DNA of 62,838 nucleotides. It comes from Mesaphorura yosii. Lineage: Eukaryota; Arthropoda; Collembola; Poduromorpha; Tullbergiidae. Position numbers and translations under genes: made by a program. The notes under the pieces were generated by a model. That model worked only from the letters and a program-made list of their open reading frames with translations, was not told the DNA's origin and searched no databases. The stretch spans positions 1-62,838 of the forward strand of contig WIXG01000406.1 in NCBI GenBank assembly GCA_009869945.1, read 5' to 3'. Shown here piece after piece: positions 37,601-50,800 of this stretch. Each line of letters starts with the position of its first letter. Within the stretch, counting starts at the first letter, position 1.

Positions 37601-38645
37601 TCTTGTATTCCTGTGTAAAGTGTAAACGTCGTGTTGTCCACATTACTCAGGGAGCCCGATCAGGACAGATGAACTTATTGATAGAACAACCTATTCTTTG
37701 CTATTTTCTCAAAAATTAAACGGCGCAAGCATAAATCTTATGTTTATATTTCATTATTTTCTAAAAGGCTCGCTAAGTCAAAATATTAGCCAAACTTGCT
37801 AATTTAGTTGAGGTTCATCCGTTTGTAATCAAAACTGAAATGTAAATATGATCGTTAACTGTTAACTGCGGAGTTGTATGTTAAGTTTCTCAATTCCGAA
37901 ATACATCCAACATGCTGCTACGACTTACAACTGAAATTAACAAACTAAGAACGTTGTTTTACTTGAAGTGGTGGAAGGGAGGGGACTCAATCGTTATCTG
38001 TTCTTTACTTTCAGTGAGAAAGGAGGAGAAATCAGGATTGGGGTGACTTACATTGACTAGTCGTTGAAGGGCCGCCACGTAATTGTTTTCCGTGTGGCAG
38101 ATTGCGCTCACGATGTGTCTGCGTTTGAGCTGCTCCGCAGTCAAGTCGGGCGGGAGCGGTGGTAGGCTCGGAGGTTGAACCGTTCGTCGTGGCCAGTACC
38201 CCTCCTCATCCTCAATAGTGAAACTGATGCGCTTCAAGTCCTCCTCGCTAAGTACTTGGAGGGTCGAGGGATTGGCCGAGTTTCGTTGGTTGTTCACTAT
38301 CGTGCTGTTTTGTTCTTGCGATGAGTTTGCAAGAACTCCTGACGAACCACCATTACTGCTGGTCATGTTATTGTTGAGCGTTGCACCTCCTTGATTCTTA
38401 CGTAACGAGAACCAGCGGAGCAGGCGGTTGTCATCGTCCAGACTGGTCTTGGACAGCGTCTTCGACTGAGTCCACGATTCCCTCCATTTCTCCTTTAGAC
38501 CAGTCGTCGCTGGTCCGCGGCGGAACTTTGGAGCTTTCGGTGCATCGGGAATGACACTGGAAGTAGAAGAAGACGGAGATGGTGATGAAGGTGATGAGAA
38601 CGAATTTGAGGACAAGTACTCGGATAAATCGTGCAGATTGAGCAT
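31667..38645 (-). CDS. Rho guanine nucleotide exchange factor, ARHGEF10/ARHGEF17 family
   Basis: Nine exons (38645-38052, 37610-37426, 37356-37152, 37084-36961, 36791-36436, 34687-34124, 34055-33826, 33622-33328, 33244-31667) join in frame to 1376 residues. These proteins load GTP onto Rho GTPases and control actin. Order: a Ser-rich N-terminus (1-170); a DH domain (about 175-369) with [39 protein letters not shown] and [10 protein letters not shown]; a PH-like region (370-570) interrupted by an Asn/Ser insert; then a WD40-like propeller with [49 protein letters not shown] and a closing strand VTYLTVWQM at the C-terminus. A Ser/Thr/Gly-rich insert separates the last strand from the rest. Start [11 protein letters not shown] is the first in-frame ATG; further 5' exons cannot be excluded. 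Confidence 0.9.
34937..35420 (+). pseudogene. Decayed zinc-finger gene (BED-like plus C2H2) in a RhoGEF intron
   Basis: On the strand opposite the RhoGEF, inside its intron 34688-36435. A first exon 34937-35035 starts [15 protein letters not shown] and ends at a strong donor (acacg|gtatgt). A 58-base intron ends at a strong acceptor (tttcag) at 35093. The next exon begins [10 protein letters not shown], then loses frame; in the neighbouring frame it continues [15 protein letters not shown], like a BED finger with its CxxC. A TAA interrupts near 35222, followed by [19 protein letters not shown]. After a further shift a C2H2 finger [21 protein letters not shown] appears (35349-35411), followed by a stop at 35418. 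Intact splice sites with at least three lesions point to a gene that was spliced and then decayed. An additional unseen intron could remove some lesions. Confidence 0.45.
35672..35992 (+). other. Unexplained intronless ORF in the same RhoGEF intron
   Basis: An open frame of 106 codons; an internal ATG at 35690 begins [16 protein letters not shown]. It is charged, with [18 protein letters not shown] and a run of Glu/Lys/His, and compositionally resembles the adjacent zinc-finger pseudogene. A further frame at 36067-36273 has a similar character. They may be later exons or relics of the same element. No family is recognised. Confidence 0.25.
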
Positions 38646-41600
38646 TTTGCAAAATTTCGAAAATATTTACACTACAAAGCACGGTAGTTCAGAGTTCACA
38701 GGCCAGCCAGCAGCCAGGAACAATAAAACATACAAACTCAGCCCGCATTCAGCAGCGAGAGCACTGAATTAATTTTCTTCTTTGTGAAGCTTTTGCAGCT
38801 TGCAAAAGTGCTCATGCATAATCGTCATTTCTTCATATGAGACCATGCTGCAGACGTAATAGAAGAAGTTAACAAGTTAGACCCACACTACTGACTTAAT
38901 TCAACTTTATAATACCCTTGGAGCCTAGCGTGGTGCTTTTTTACAGACTCCAAGGTCGAAATAATGTGCAAATGCAAAGTAGCGTATGGCTGTTTAATTG
39001 CGATGGTCAATGGATGGACAGGCTCAGGCTCGAGTGGACTCAGAAATCTGAACGATGTAGGCATAAGCGCATTAACAGCATAACAAGCATCTTGATTAGC
39101 ATACACAAATAGCAGCAGCATACATCTTGTGCTAAATTATAATGCAACTTGTGATGTTTGCCAATGTCGTTATCATTGCAGAGTATCAGACACCAGACGT
39201 GGATGGTCATCGATTATTATATAATCAGAAGAAGCAACAGCAACGTTTTTGATGATCTGTCATTTGATATAACTCGACGGCGACAGCGTGTAAGTTAAAA
39301 CGATCTGTCGTCGGCTGTAATTGCGATTCGTATTCGTGATTGTCGTGTGGTCACAATTCATTAGCGCGATGAAGTCATCGATTAGCCTAAACTATAAATC
39401 AAATGTGAACTGAATCAAAAACTCAAGACGTGTAAGCATTTTAATTTAACAGGTCTGGCAAATAAAACAGTTCTGGCCTCAGGATAAGGAAAAGCCGCTT
39501 CAAACATTTATTAACGCCTTGGCCACCGGGAGCTCGAAGCTGATTGATTACGCTTATGTTTGGTGTTTGAAGTACCTGATCAGTATCAAAAATAATTACT
39601 GCATTTTCCTTTTATGTGAACAACAGCCAAGCCTTAAAGGTCTTTGTCCAGCAACCATACGTACACAGCGAAGGCGAAGGCCTAAATTATTGATTGAGAT
39701 TGAGCTGTTTATGTTTGTGTGTGTATAATTTTGTCTGCTCACTTGAATCAGGTGTATAGTGTATAATTAGTAATTAGCAATTTAGTATTTATCAACAAAT
39801 CATAGCATTCGAGCAAGATTCCATCACGAACTTGCAACTACAGCAATTATTCCATAGCCAGCAACTTACAAAGCCTAAGTTCTTGCAATTGAGTATTGAA
39901 TGAGTTCCTCATCCTCGGGACAAGAGTGACTCATTATTTATTAATATGGATGCATAGTCAAAGCCAACAATAATACAAGTACGTGATACGCAACTGTTTT
40001 GCAATGAACAGGGACCAGGCGGCTAGGCCGAGCGTATGAACGATTTCCTGCGCATCGCAATGCGTTGCGTACGTTGACTCTTGAAGATGGAATCTCACTT
40101 CGCGTCCACAGCTTGGCCAGCCTGCCTTGAATTCACCCGACTTCAATTCATCTTCATCAAGACCACCAGTACCAGCACATGATGGCTTGATGGCCACGAT
40201 TACTGAATTGAATTGGCTGCTAGACTGCCAGCAAGCATTTCATATTTCTGGCTATGCGCTTAAGCGAGATGAGCAGATGAAGTAATCACCTTTTCCTATA
40301 TCATCATCATCTTAATTAATTCTAATATACATATGACAGCCAGCAGGACAGCAGTGGACACACTCGCCATTAACCCTTCTTCACAGAAGCGCAGCACAGC
40401 AGCGCAAACGAAGAGTTGCTGCCAATAAAAACAATAACCTTCATTACGCTACTGTCGGCAAGCTTTTGTTCTCATAAATCTTTGTCGTCGCCCTGCGCAA
40501 GTAGCAAGTTCAATAATTTCCCTCGCATTTTGGCGATAAAAATAATAATGAGCACTACAGTTAACTTTTAACTGCGCTGTTGTGCAGTGCAGTGCTTTAA
40601 ACTGTGCTGTAAATCGTAAATGTTAATTTTCCGACTCTGCGTAATAAAATACTCGTATCAAGTGTTGGGCACGTATTTTGCCCTTTTCCTGAGTCTGGAA
40701 GAATTTTAGCACTTATCTTGAACTTCTTGAGCATTTCCCGAAGTACTGCTCTCGTTTTTGTCAGTCGCAGTCAAACGACTTCATAATTTCTTGTGTAGAT
40801 TCCAGGCCAGGCTCTTTTCGTCTGCATTTTCCTGAGATGTGAGCCAATGCAATGCAATCTCACACAAGAAGGACGAGTACTTGAAATTATTACTCCACAA
40901 AATCCACCCCCAGAAAAGTCATGCACAAGGCGAATGAATCATTCAGCGGTTATTTCCTTCACATTCACCATGTACTATTCACACACTTCATGCGTCCGTG
41001 CATCTTGTCGCTTGCGCTTTTGCTTTTCCTGTCGCTCGCTCTCTGTTTTTTGCTATCGCCTTCAAGTACTTTCGCATCTTAATTCATTTCTTCTGGTCTG
41101 CCGCCTGCCGCTGGTGCACACGGACTGAAATTTCAAGGGCAGGTGGGAGCAGGACATTGTCCGATATTTGACTTTAGTTTACCTGCGTGACTGCCTACTT
41201 TCTGAATTCAATCCCCATTAATGTAATCAGCTCAAATGCCAAAACGCTTCAGCCAAAGCACTGTCAAGAATCAAGATTGCTGATCTCCTATTTTTGGCCA
41301 TGTGCGGCCTGTGCATGAGTTAACTACATGGACACGGTTACCTCATTTATTTTGGGAGAACAAAGCCTTTGTGCTGTGCAGTAAGTCGTCGTCGTGGTCT
41401 TTGTCTCATGAACAGTGAACAGAGTCGTATTTTATATTTTTGTTTTGTCATGTTCTCCTGCTTGCATGCTTTGTTCAGCGTAATTTTTAACTTTCTACTG
41501 CTCGTACACGTAATATTACATTACTTAACAACATGCATCATGGACCTTGAAAAATCACGGTTTATGTGTTGCGGCGTATTTGTGTCGCTGCCGTTGTTGC

Positions 41601-41894
41601 CGATTGTAGAATGGAAATAAATAAATTGAGGCGTGTGAGAGTGACTGCGACAATGCGATACCTTTTCTACAACAATGGTAGACATTTATAGACCAAGCTC
41701 GAGGAGCAGACTTGAAGTTAGCGTCAAGCAAATGCATACCATAAACATAATGCTAATCGCAATAATCACAATCACAATTAAGCACCAGAGCACGTAAACC
41801 TGCGGTTTTGTGCCCCGAAGACACACACCAGAAATTCTTAAATCAGCAGGCCACGTAACGAAAGCTCAGATGCATGCGAGATGAAAAAGAGAAT
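38646..41894. other. Spacer between RhoGEF and the Gln-rich orphan gene
   Basis: No coding exon was recognised in 3.2 kb. It should hold the RhoGEF promoter and 5' UTR and the 3' UTR of the orphan gene, whose candidate AATAAA (minus strand) lies near 41347. The sequence is rich in degenerate simple words built from GCA, TGC and ATT, such as caatgcaatgcaatc near 40845. Confidence 0.5.
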
Positions 41895-44800
41895 TTACCC
41901 AATATCATGCCGCAATGTCTGGCCATTCTCGAGCGCAGAATTCCTTCGCAGTTGTACCCCATTGGCGTTCGAGTTCACCGTCGATTGAGTCATGGTATTG
42001 GAATTCACGTTACCATTGTTGGTATTCACATTGTTGCCATTGCTGTTGCTTGTAAATCCAACTCCGACTAGAGTGCCATTGCCATTAGCATTTGTATCAC
42101 CGTTTCCATCGTCGGCAGTCTGTTGCTGCTGAGCAGAGAGCAGTGTCAGAGAATCTGCGTCCGTGTCTGAATCAGCCGAGTACCAATGCTCTTCTGGAAA
42201 TGCAACAACAAAGGGGAATCAGATAAGATAGGGTTTAGTATCAGGCTTGGATTCAATATTCATTCCAGCATAAAAGAGTTAACAATACAGCAAAAGTGGA
42301 GAAGGGACCCAGAAGAGGGAAGAGCGGAAGTAATAAATTATCAACCCTGGAACCCAATTTCATATTTCATCAACAGCAAAACACATACTACACGGCTAAG
42401 GCTACACGAGCAAAGCAAGGGCGAGAAACTGCGTCGATGCTCACCTGTCGGTCTCAATTCATCCATGGAAGATGATTTCGTTTTGACAGATGCCATGCTG
42501 CTGTTGCCTTTCGCGGCCCCAACATTTGCCGACGTGGCCGAGGTTGCTGCTTCTGTGACAATGTAGCTGTTTCGGTTCTTGTTCTTCCGCAGCTTGCCTC
42601 CTACTCCAGTCAGATCACGTTGGAAGAGCTGAGAATAGTGATGGGGTTGATTTCGATGTTGTGGAGACAATAGAAACTGTGGATCGTGGGATATTTGAGC
42701 CGATTCTCGAGATGCAGTCACAATTGCATGGAATTGTTGTTGTTGCTGCTGCTGTTTGTACTTTTTGCTGCTCTGAAGACTTCTCGACAGCGAAAAAGAG
42801 TTTGTAGATTCACTTTTCTTGAGTTTGTCTACTCGCGGTAAAGTCGCCATTGCGTTCGGGGCAAGTTCAAGATTGGAAATGAGTGCGGCGCAGATTGGAA
42901 CGGAGAAGCCAGACGATTGAACCAATGCGAGTTCAAGGGACATGAAAAACAAAGACAAAAGAAGCCGATTTAATTAAAGGCATTAAAAACATGAGCGAGT
43001 ACCTAAAGAGACTAAAGACGCAGGCGCAGATTTACAGATCATTGCACAAACGTAATCATGAATGGGCTTTGACCATAAAATTTTCGACTTGTTTTCCGCT
43101 AGCCGCGATTACGATTTCGCGGCTCGGACCTTAAACTTGCAAAAGCTCAATGTAATCCATGAAATCGACATTGACTCTTTGTGTGCGCTGGGCGCGTGAC
43201 CGCGTGACAGGTCAGGAATTTGTCGACCGTCAGCAATGAAAAATTAATCATAACAGAGTCTTTGTTCTCAGATCTGACGGTGGGCCTTGTTTTGACAAAC
43301 ATCAAACCTACAATTTAACGATCTTTGTGGAATTGCAATCACGCCACGTGCAATAAACAATTTCGATGTCAAGAAAAGCGTGCAATGAAAATCTTCCAGT
43401 GTCAAGTGACGAACTTTATTTATTTACTTAAGAATGTGCGTCCGCGTTACGAGAATTGACTTAAGCGCGAGCGTTCATGCTCTCGAATCTCAAAGTACGG
43501 CACATTTTCGACAGAGTCGTAAGGCAAGTAAGCCAGCCCATTTGTCCTAATCTGAGACCTGATAACACGAATTGTAAATAGTCAATACACGTTAAACTAA
43601 TTATAGTTGGTATTGCTCATTGCTGGTATGCGTCAGCTAGAAACAAGTTACATTCGAGCCACAGCCGCAGCCAAGTTTCTGAACTGAACCAAGTACATAA
43701 AAAACAGTTCAAGAACAAGAACAAAATAACAACGACGACCATGCCACGGTAATGCGATGCGAACTGCACGGCATTTTCAAACGAAAATCTTTATGACATT
43801 TTACAAGACGACTAACTGCCTAACTGCATGTATCGCACTTGAGCTCATGTTACAAGTGCAATGGCAATTCGTCTTTCTTAGTTTTACGGCTGCATTCAAT
43901 TGCGTGGCTCGGCTTCTGATTAGATTCCATTTGTATCAGTTTAGAGCACAAGCATGCCACGCAACAATCTGTCATTTCATTTAGGAAACCGTACGACGAT
44001 TGACGATGACCGTCGCGTTGGCGTTATACGGTAACGAACATCGTTAAATTTTGAGTTCATTAATGATAAGAGTCTAAGCTAAACCAATTCCAGTTCAATT
44101 GTGGTCCTAATTCAATGGTAATGACACTGGACACAGCGCAAACAACTAACAACTTACATTCTTATTGCTCTGAACGGCTGAACTGCAGAATTGTCTGCAC
44201 TTGAGTCAGAATGTGTGTGGTTCGTCTTTGTCTCACGTCTGCACAAATATTTCGCACTTGACACTTGCACTTCTACACAGAATACGACCGATTTTCAGCT
44301 TCCAATTCGCAGTTTGATTCAAGTATCAATTTGAAACTGAAAGTGCACTTGAATTAATTCAATAAAGCACCAGCACCAAGTCAAATCAAGCAATCAATTT
44401 GCAGTGGTCACCGTGATTTCAGTGTTCACTTTCGGTTCATGGTTCAATCAAAACCTTTTGCTCCATTCAAACGTGCTTCAGTGCAAACAACCAAACTGAC
44501 TGAAGACGACCACGACCAGCGAGTAACGTAATGTGCTGTGTCTGTCCCTACCAAGAAAACGATGAAAAAATGTCTTGTAATCTTGTATCAGGTCTTGGGA
44601 GAATAAAAAAAATTCTTATAATGTACAATCTCACATCTCTGCGCTGCGTCTACCACGGCAGTGAAGGCAAGGCGCTACAACAGTTCACTGTTCACTGCTG
44701 AAGATACTAAAGAACTTGATATTCTTGATTACCCTCCCTCAGCTTCAACCCCAGAGCGAGCGAGGTACTTTATAGACCATTACAATGATTCTCCTTAAAT

Positions 44801-47800
44801 GAGGTTCACTACAGCTACAGCCTTTTGCAGCAATTGCTTTGATCTGATCAGAATAGTATTACTGTCTTGTATAATGTGTTTTGTCTATCGTCTGTGCATT
44901 ACATTGTTTATCACATGCTCACACGCACACATGCTGTACGCAGCAGCAACAATGGGAAATGTGCACGCAACATAATTATATCATAGGACAATCTGTCATT
45001 ATCGTTATTGCAGCCACAGTTGCAGCCGTGTATCGCATTGTTGTCACCAACACAATTATGATTATGAGATTATTATCGTGTACTCATTGTGATTGTGTCT
45101 GTGCACAATTTTGTATTCACTTGCACTTGATTTCTAACGCAATGCTATGCCACAAACACGGCTGGTTGGTTCACTGGCTTAAAGATTCCACCCACGATCG
45201 CAAATTATGGTGCAATTACTGAGAAAACGTTTCCTGAACTTGTAGGCCTCGCTCGCACCTGTCTCAAGTCTGAGAAACAGAAAACGTTTCTGACTTGCGA
45301 ATGGCAATGGCGAATGCGTAACGAAGGAATTTTGGCACAAAAGATGTTTTCACACTGAATATGAATTATGATTATGGATTACAATTCTCACTGTCGTCGT
45401 TCTGTCTTCGGTTCACGCGCATAAGACAGGCACAAGATTTATTGGACGATGATTGCTTGCCTTGCAACTTGGAAATCTAAATTGTGCGTTTGCGTTTGCA
45501 TTTCTCCTGTCGTGGTGGCTTTGACTCTTGACATTTTTCTTCGACTGATGAACTTTTGGGTGGATTTGGCACCCAAACCATAAACAAATAATTAAGCAGT
45601 GCAGAAGAGGAACAACCACACAATTCACAATAAATGTGCGGACTTTGCCAAAAATATTATGAATATGACATTTCCCTTACGGTGCCGTTTTGCACTGCAC
45701 GACGCTGCGTTTTAGTGTTTTGAGACACCAGTCAGTCTGCCACAAACTGCAAACTGAACAGGCGTTGTTGAGACGGCGAAAAATGCGCGGAATACAATCA
45801 TGCCTTTGTCTAACTCAAACTCACAACTCACAAGTCCTGATTTTAAGCATTTTAAATGCATAATCGGAAAAGGAAATACACTCGTACTCACACTCACGCT
45901 GAAGCTGTCGTGTTGAAAGTTCTAGTGTGCCGAAATCTTACCAGTAACGCAGCAGTAACAAAGTACCGACTCCCGAGATTATGTGCGTAATTCTCAAAGG
46001 AACACGAAGAACACAGATGCTCTTTACAAAACACGGCACACATTTGCCATTTGCGTAAAGAATCTTTGTCACCAAATGACTTCTTCTTGGTGAAGATGAA
46101 AATGGGACTAAAGTCACCAAACCGAGCAGCATAATGCATGGCATAAACAGAACAACGCAAGCGATCGAGGCGATTTTCTTTTCCTTCCATGTGCACACGC
46201 AGATGTAACTAACCCATTGCCATTCGTATTTACTAAACATTGAGATTTTGGATCCAAGCTTGCTTGCTTGGACTGGACGCTTGTTTAAATACAGCTTGCT
46301 GCTTGGCTGCTGACTGCTGTGTGGCATGGCAGGAACGAAGAAGTGATAATAAGCTGTAAATTTAGGTACAATGCCCAATATTGTGCAATGTCAGCATGGC
46401 TGTAGCGCAGCGTAGAAAAGTTTATCGTATTTAAAAGATGCTCATGACTTCAAATATTACTTTGACTGTCCAGCAGGCTTTGGTTTGGCTCAGTTTGGAT
46501 TTATACAACCCGAGTTTATAAAAATATGACTTCATTGAACTTGCGACCATTAATAGCGAATAACGCATCGCACCGTGGCCAGACCAGCCATCCTTTTCAA
46601 GTTATTATTTATTGGGCCCAGGGTTGTTCAATCCAAACACTTGGATCCCACTTTCCGCTGCGTATTTGTATATTTTAGGTCGCCCTTCAAACGACGAGCT
46701 GAATTGAGCTCATGGAATTGTATTTAAGCCTTCCATTCATCTTCTTCACTTCTCCGCCCTCATCCTTATTTCTAGCTTCATCAAAATACGCATCTATGTA
46801 CGCAGGGAATCCAATCCACGCATGGAACTTCACCAGTCGCCTTAGCCTTCTCTACTGCTGCATCATCGTTCGTGATCGTAAACGCCAAGCGCTTTAATTG
46901 CATTTAACAGCATTTGTAATGCATCTGTCCATCTGAAGATGTCATGCAAGGATTGCTGTAGGTGTCCTGTCCTGCTGGAAATTATGCGTGGAGTAAAATC
47001 TTAGGATTTATGCGCCCTGTGGAGCAGATGCACCAATGCACGCGCACGAATTCTGCAGACTTGAATCTCGCATCTTGCTGCACGCATTCACGCATGTGGT
47101 GCCTAATCGCACAATGACAAGAGGCCATCAACACAGTCGCGTATTCACATTCATAGTGTACTGGTGTTTGCATTTAAAGCCTGGACCCACGAATGCCCAA
47201 AAGCACGAATTATGAGTGAGGATCTTGACTTGCCTATCCCACCACGCATTATTTTAGTTGTAATGCATTAGCAGCTGCATAAACTAATGGTTTAATATTT
47301 GTTCATGTTTCAGCTCCTGTCAAGAATAAATTGGGAGCCCTCACACATTCTATGCGAATGTTTACGCATAGAATTTTACGCAGGCTGCAGGCGTACAGAA
47401 GGAGTTCATTGTTGCCAACATTCAACTTCAAGCGACACTCAGCTTTTTAAAAGAATCAAGCCAAAATGGGATTACTATCCAGATCGGCCAGTTTCAGTTG
47501 GGAATAGAAGAGTGTTGCTAGAATTCTTGCTACAGATGAAGATTTCTGTTTGTTATGCTGGAACGTATTTGTTTCAAGACATTTCATAACCTTGTTGGAT
47601 TCCTTCTGAGGAAATGCATAAAATAAATAGTTTAAGAGCACTCTTTTTTATGTTATTTGAATTCTTACACAAGCGTCCAAGTCCAAAATTGAATTCGTCT
47701 TCCTTGTAGTGTGAGTAAAGGCAGTAAAGACGTTGTGCGCAATCGTTTAGAGTCACAGACGAGTGCCGAGCCCGAGGTGGATGATGTCACTTGTGATGTG

Positions 47801-50800
47801 CCCGGAATATTAATAATCATTTTGACCTTTGCATAATGCATATGATGAAGATACCCCTCGGGACGTATTTTCACTTCATAAATCCCGTGAAGCATCCCGC
47901 ATTCCAAAAGGTGCCGTTAATAATTAAGAGCTGCTACATGTTCTGTTGTATGTATATTAACTGCGAAATAAATCTCTTCTTGATGAGCTTTCTCAGAAAA
48001 CCAGTGCAGTGATGTCAAAATAAAGAACGCTCGCGGTAGAGTTTCAGTTTCAAGCCAGAACGCTGAAATGCAGTTGAGAAATTACATTTTAATGTCTGTC
48101 AAAGTCAGTCACTGTCGACTTTACGGTATTTAACGAGTATTGCATGCATTAATGGTTTAAGGCTTAAGACACGTCTGCAGATCTTTCATAACACAGTCGC
48201 GGCTTTTATTGGAATGATGTGGAATCTCGACGACCCAACATGCTAATGCCAACACGAAGCAAACGAAATGCGAAAGAGCGTTGATGGTTTTAGTTTCAGT
48301 TTTATGACCACTTTAGTGCCAATTATACGCAGCATAATTTATATTACCATCGACGTGATGAAACAGTTTGGAACCATGTCAAAGGTGCGTAAAGGCAAGG
48401 CGTACAGCGAAGGCGAAGAATATTTTGCATTGTCTTTGATAATTGCTGGCGGTTGCCAAATACGCTACGCTGCTCGTAAAACTCAAACTCGGTTAGGCAG
48501 TGCAATGTTTTGGCTTTGGCACATGAAGCCTCATTTTATGTAAAGCCAAGCCAAGTCAATTAAAGTATTGGCAGGCAATGAGTAAAGTAAATGTCATCGC
48601 AATGCAGTGCATTTCAGCAGCAAGCAGGCAGACGTTATGCCTGCCGCTAATTATACATGTGCATTCTAAATTATGGACGTATTATGCAATAATTTCTTCT
48701 GTCTGATACGAGTATGTCAAATACGACATTCGGCTTCGGCCGAGTAAGTGCGAGAATGGGAATGTAGGCCAGTGTCATGCTCGCTCTTAAAGAACCACAG
48801 TCCACATTAACTGCGGGCCTGATGATAGGCTTACATGAGAGGAGATAGGTTTATGATTGTAATTTTGTAATGAACTTGGAGGAATGGGCAAACGCGTCTT
48901 CTGCGACTGCGAGTGCGTTTTAAATGGGATTCGAATGATAATGAAAACAGTGCATCGGAACGGAACGTCAGCCATTTCTGTGTTTATAAATACTTTGTGG
49001 CTAAGCACAGCCACAAATCAGCGAAAACAACCTCAATTTACATCTTTGTTTTTGTAGCTTAAACTGCCTGCACTCAAGAAAGAAAATGAATGAGGGTCCA
49101 GACTCAACACCATTGCCTTCGCCACGTTGGTTGGAAGCGGAACACATGGCCACGGCCATACCCAAGATCATGTTCAGCTCGAACTGGGCCAACCGTTTTA
49201 AAAAAAAGTACCATAAATTGAGAACGAACAAGAGCCAGACACCACACAAATTCTTGACTCGCTTTCATTCATGAATTCTAATTTATTGCCTCGAGCCAGG
49301 AGCATTTCTGGAAAACGAAAATTGCGTCCTCAGTAACTTTCAGCAGCCAGTCGCTTCGAAAATGAAAGACACCGGCAAAGTCGAATATTTTCTGGATGCG
49401 AAGCCTTTAGGCCAGCTTTTTGTTTAAATGCGTTTGAAACATGCTACTGCTTTCTCGGGATAGTTGTGAATTTTTGGATTTGTCCGGCAGTAATGCATTC
49501 CAGAATAATTTCAGAGAGATGATTTGCCGACAGACTTCTCTTCAAGGAAAAGACTCACCCCGCTGGCCAACGAGAGAACTAGTAATAAGGCAACTTTTCT
49601 GTACACAGTTCGCTTGTTGTGCGTAAAATTATTTTTCTAAATTGGAATCCAAGAAAACCAAAACCTTAAATCTGCAATCGGGCTTTTATTGCAACTAATT
49701 AACTTGGTCTAGTTCTTACCGCTGTTGTGCCTGAGAAACGGAAGTCGCATGAGATGATCTCTGATTTTCCAGTGCGGTATGATCGAGTAAGATCTGTGGT
49801 GCTTCGGCTGGGCCTGTGAGGAACCATAATTTGGTGCACCGATTCCGGACTCAAACGCGGAGTTGCAGCTACTGCTCTTGACAATGCCCCCGCCAATACC
49901 ACTGCCACTTTTACTTTTACTAGCCCCAGCACTCTTAAAACTACAATCACAGTAATCATTATTGCATTGTTGCTGACTCTGTTTCAGCTGCTGTTGCTGT
50001 TGCTGTAATTTGTAATTGCCCTTCGCATCCTTAGCGATCGAGTCGAAACTGGCTGAATGCGTCACACCAAAAATCCGCTCCAATTTCTTTTTTCGGTTGC
50101 TGTTGCTATTATTGGCGAAGGTCAGGTTATTGTGAAATACACTACCATCACCACCTCCTCCGCCGGAAGTTATGTCATTACCGCTGCTGCCGCTGCTTCC
50201 ATGCCCAGCATTGGCATTAATGCTTGTTGTACAACAACTGCAGTAACTGCTCGTGCACGGCCTGCCGGCTGAAGACGGGCTGCGAGGGCCACCACATGTC
50301 TCTACAAACGCACCACTTCCTTTCTCAGTATTCTTGTACTCTCGCTCACCATTGTTGCTATTGCACGCCTGTCGATTCAGTAGTCGCTTGTCAATCGAGT
50401 GTGCGCAGCAATAATCACCTGTCCCGTTTATGCATGAAGTGGCACCGGCAGCAGCTGAATGCTGTCCGTTCGACGATTGGGGTAGATTACAATAGCAGTG
50501 GTCATCCATTGTAAATGCTCGTCCAGCCGCCGTCGCTGTCGTTCTCGTTCTGCTTGGGAGACCGGAGTCGGAAACACCTTTTCTATGATTTCCAGATTTG
50601 GCTGGACCCGTCATCGTAGTCGTGGACGGCCCGTCAGGGGAATTTGAGTCCAGAATAATTTCTGATGACGACCGAATTAAGAGATTCTCCACTTCAAGAT
50701 TCAGTTGATCGAGCACTCGGTCGTGTTTCTCTCGAACTTGGACAACTTCTGCCAGAATGTCGTCAGTGCTTGAGAAACTCTTAAAATGAAGGGGCGCAGG

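Noticed and set aside
38645..41897. Possible splice from the orphan gene (donor-like gggtaaatt at its stop) into the RhoGEF first exon
   Set aside because: The only acceptor near the RhoGEF start gives the wrong frame, and the TAA itself ends the orphan frame cleanly. Kept only as a test to run by cDNA.
48268..48543. 91-codon plus-strand ORF in the orphan-gene intron
   Set aside because: Composition matches the surrounding intron and no family is recognised.
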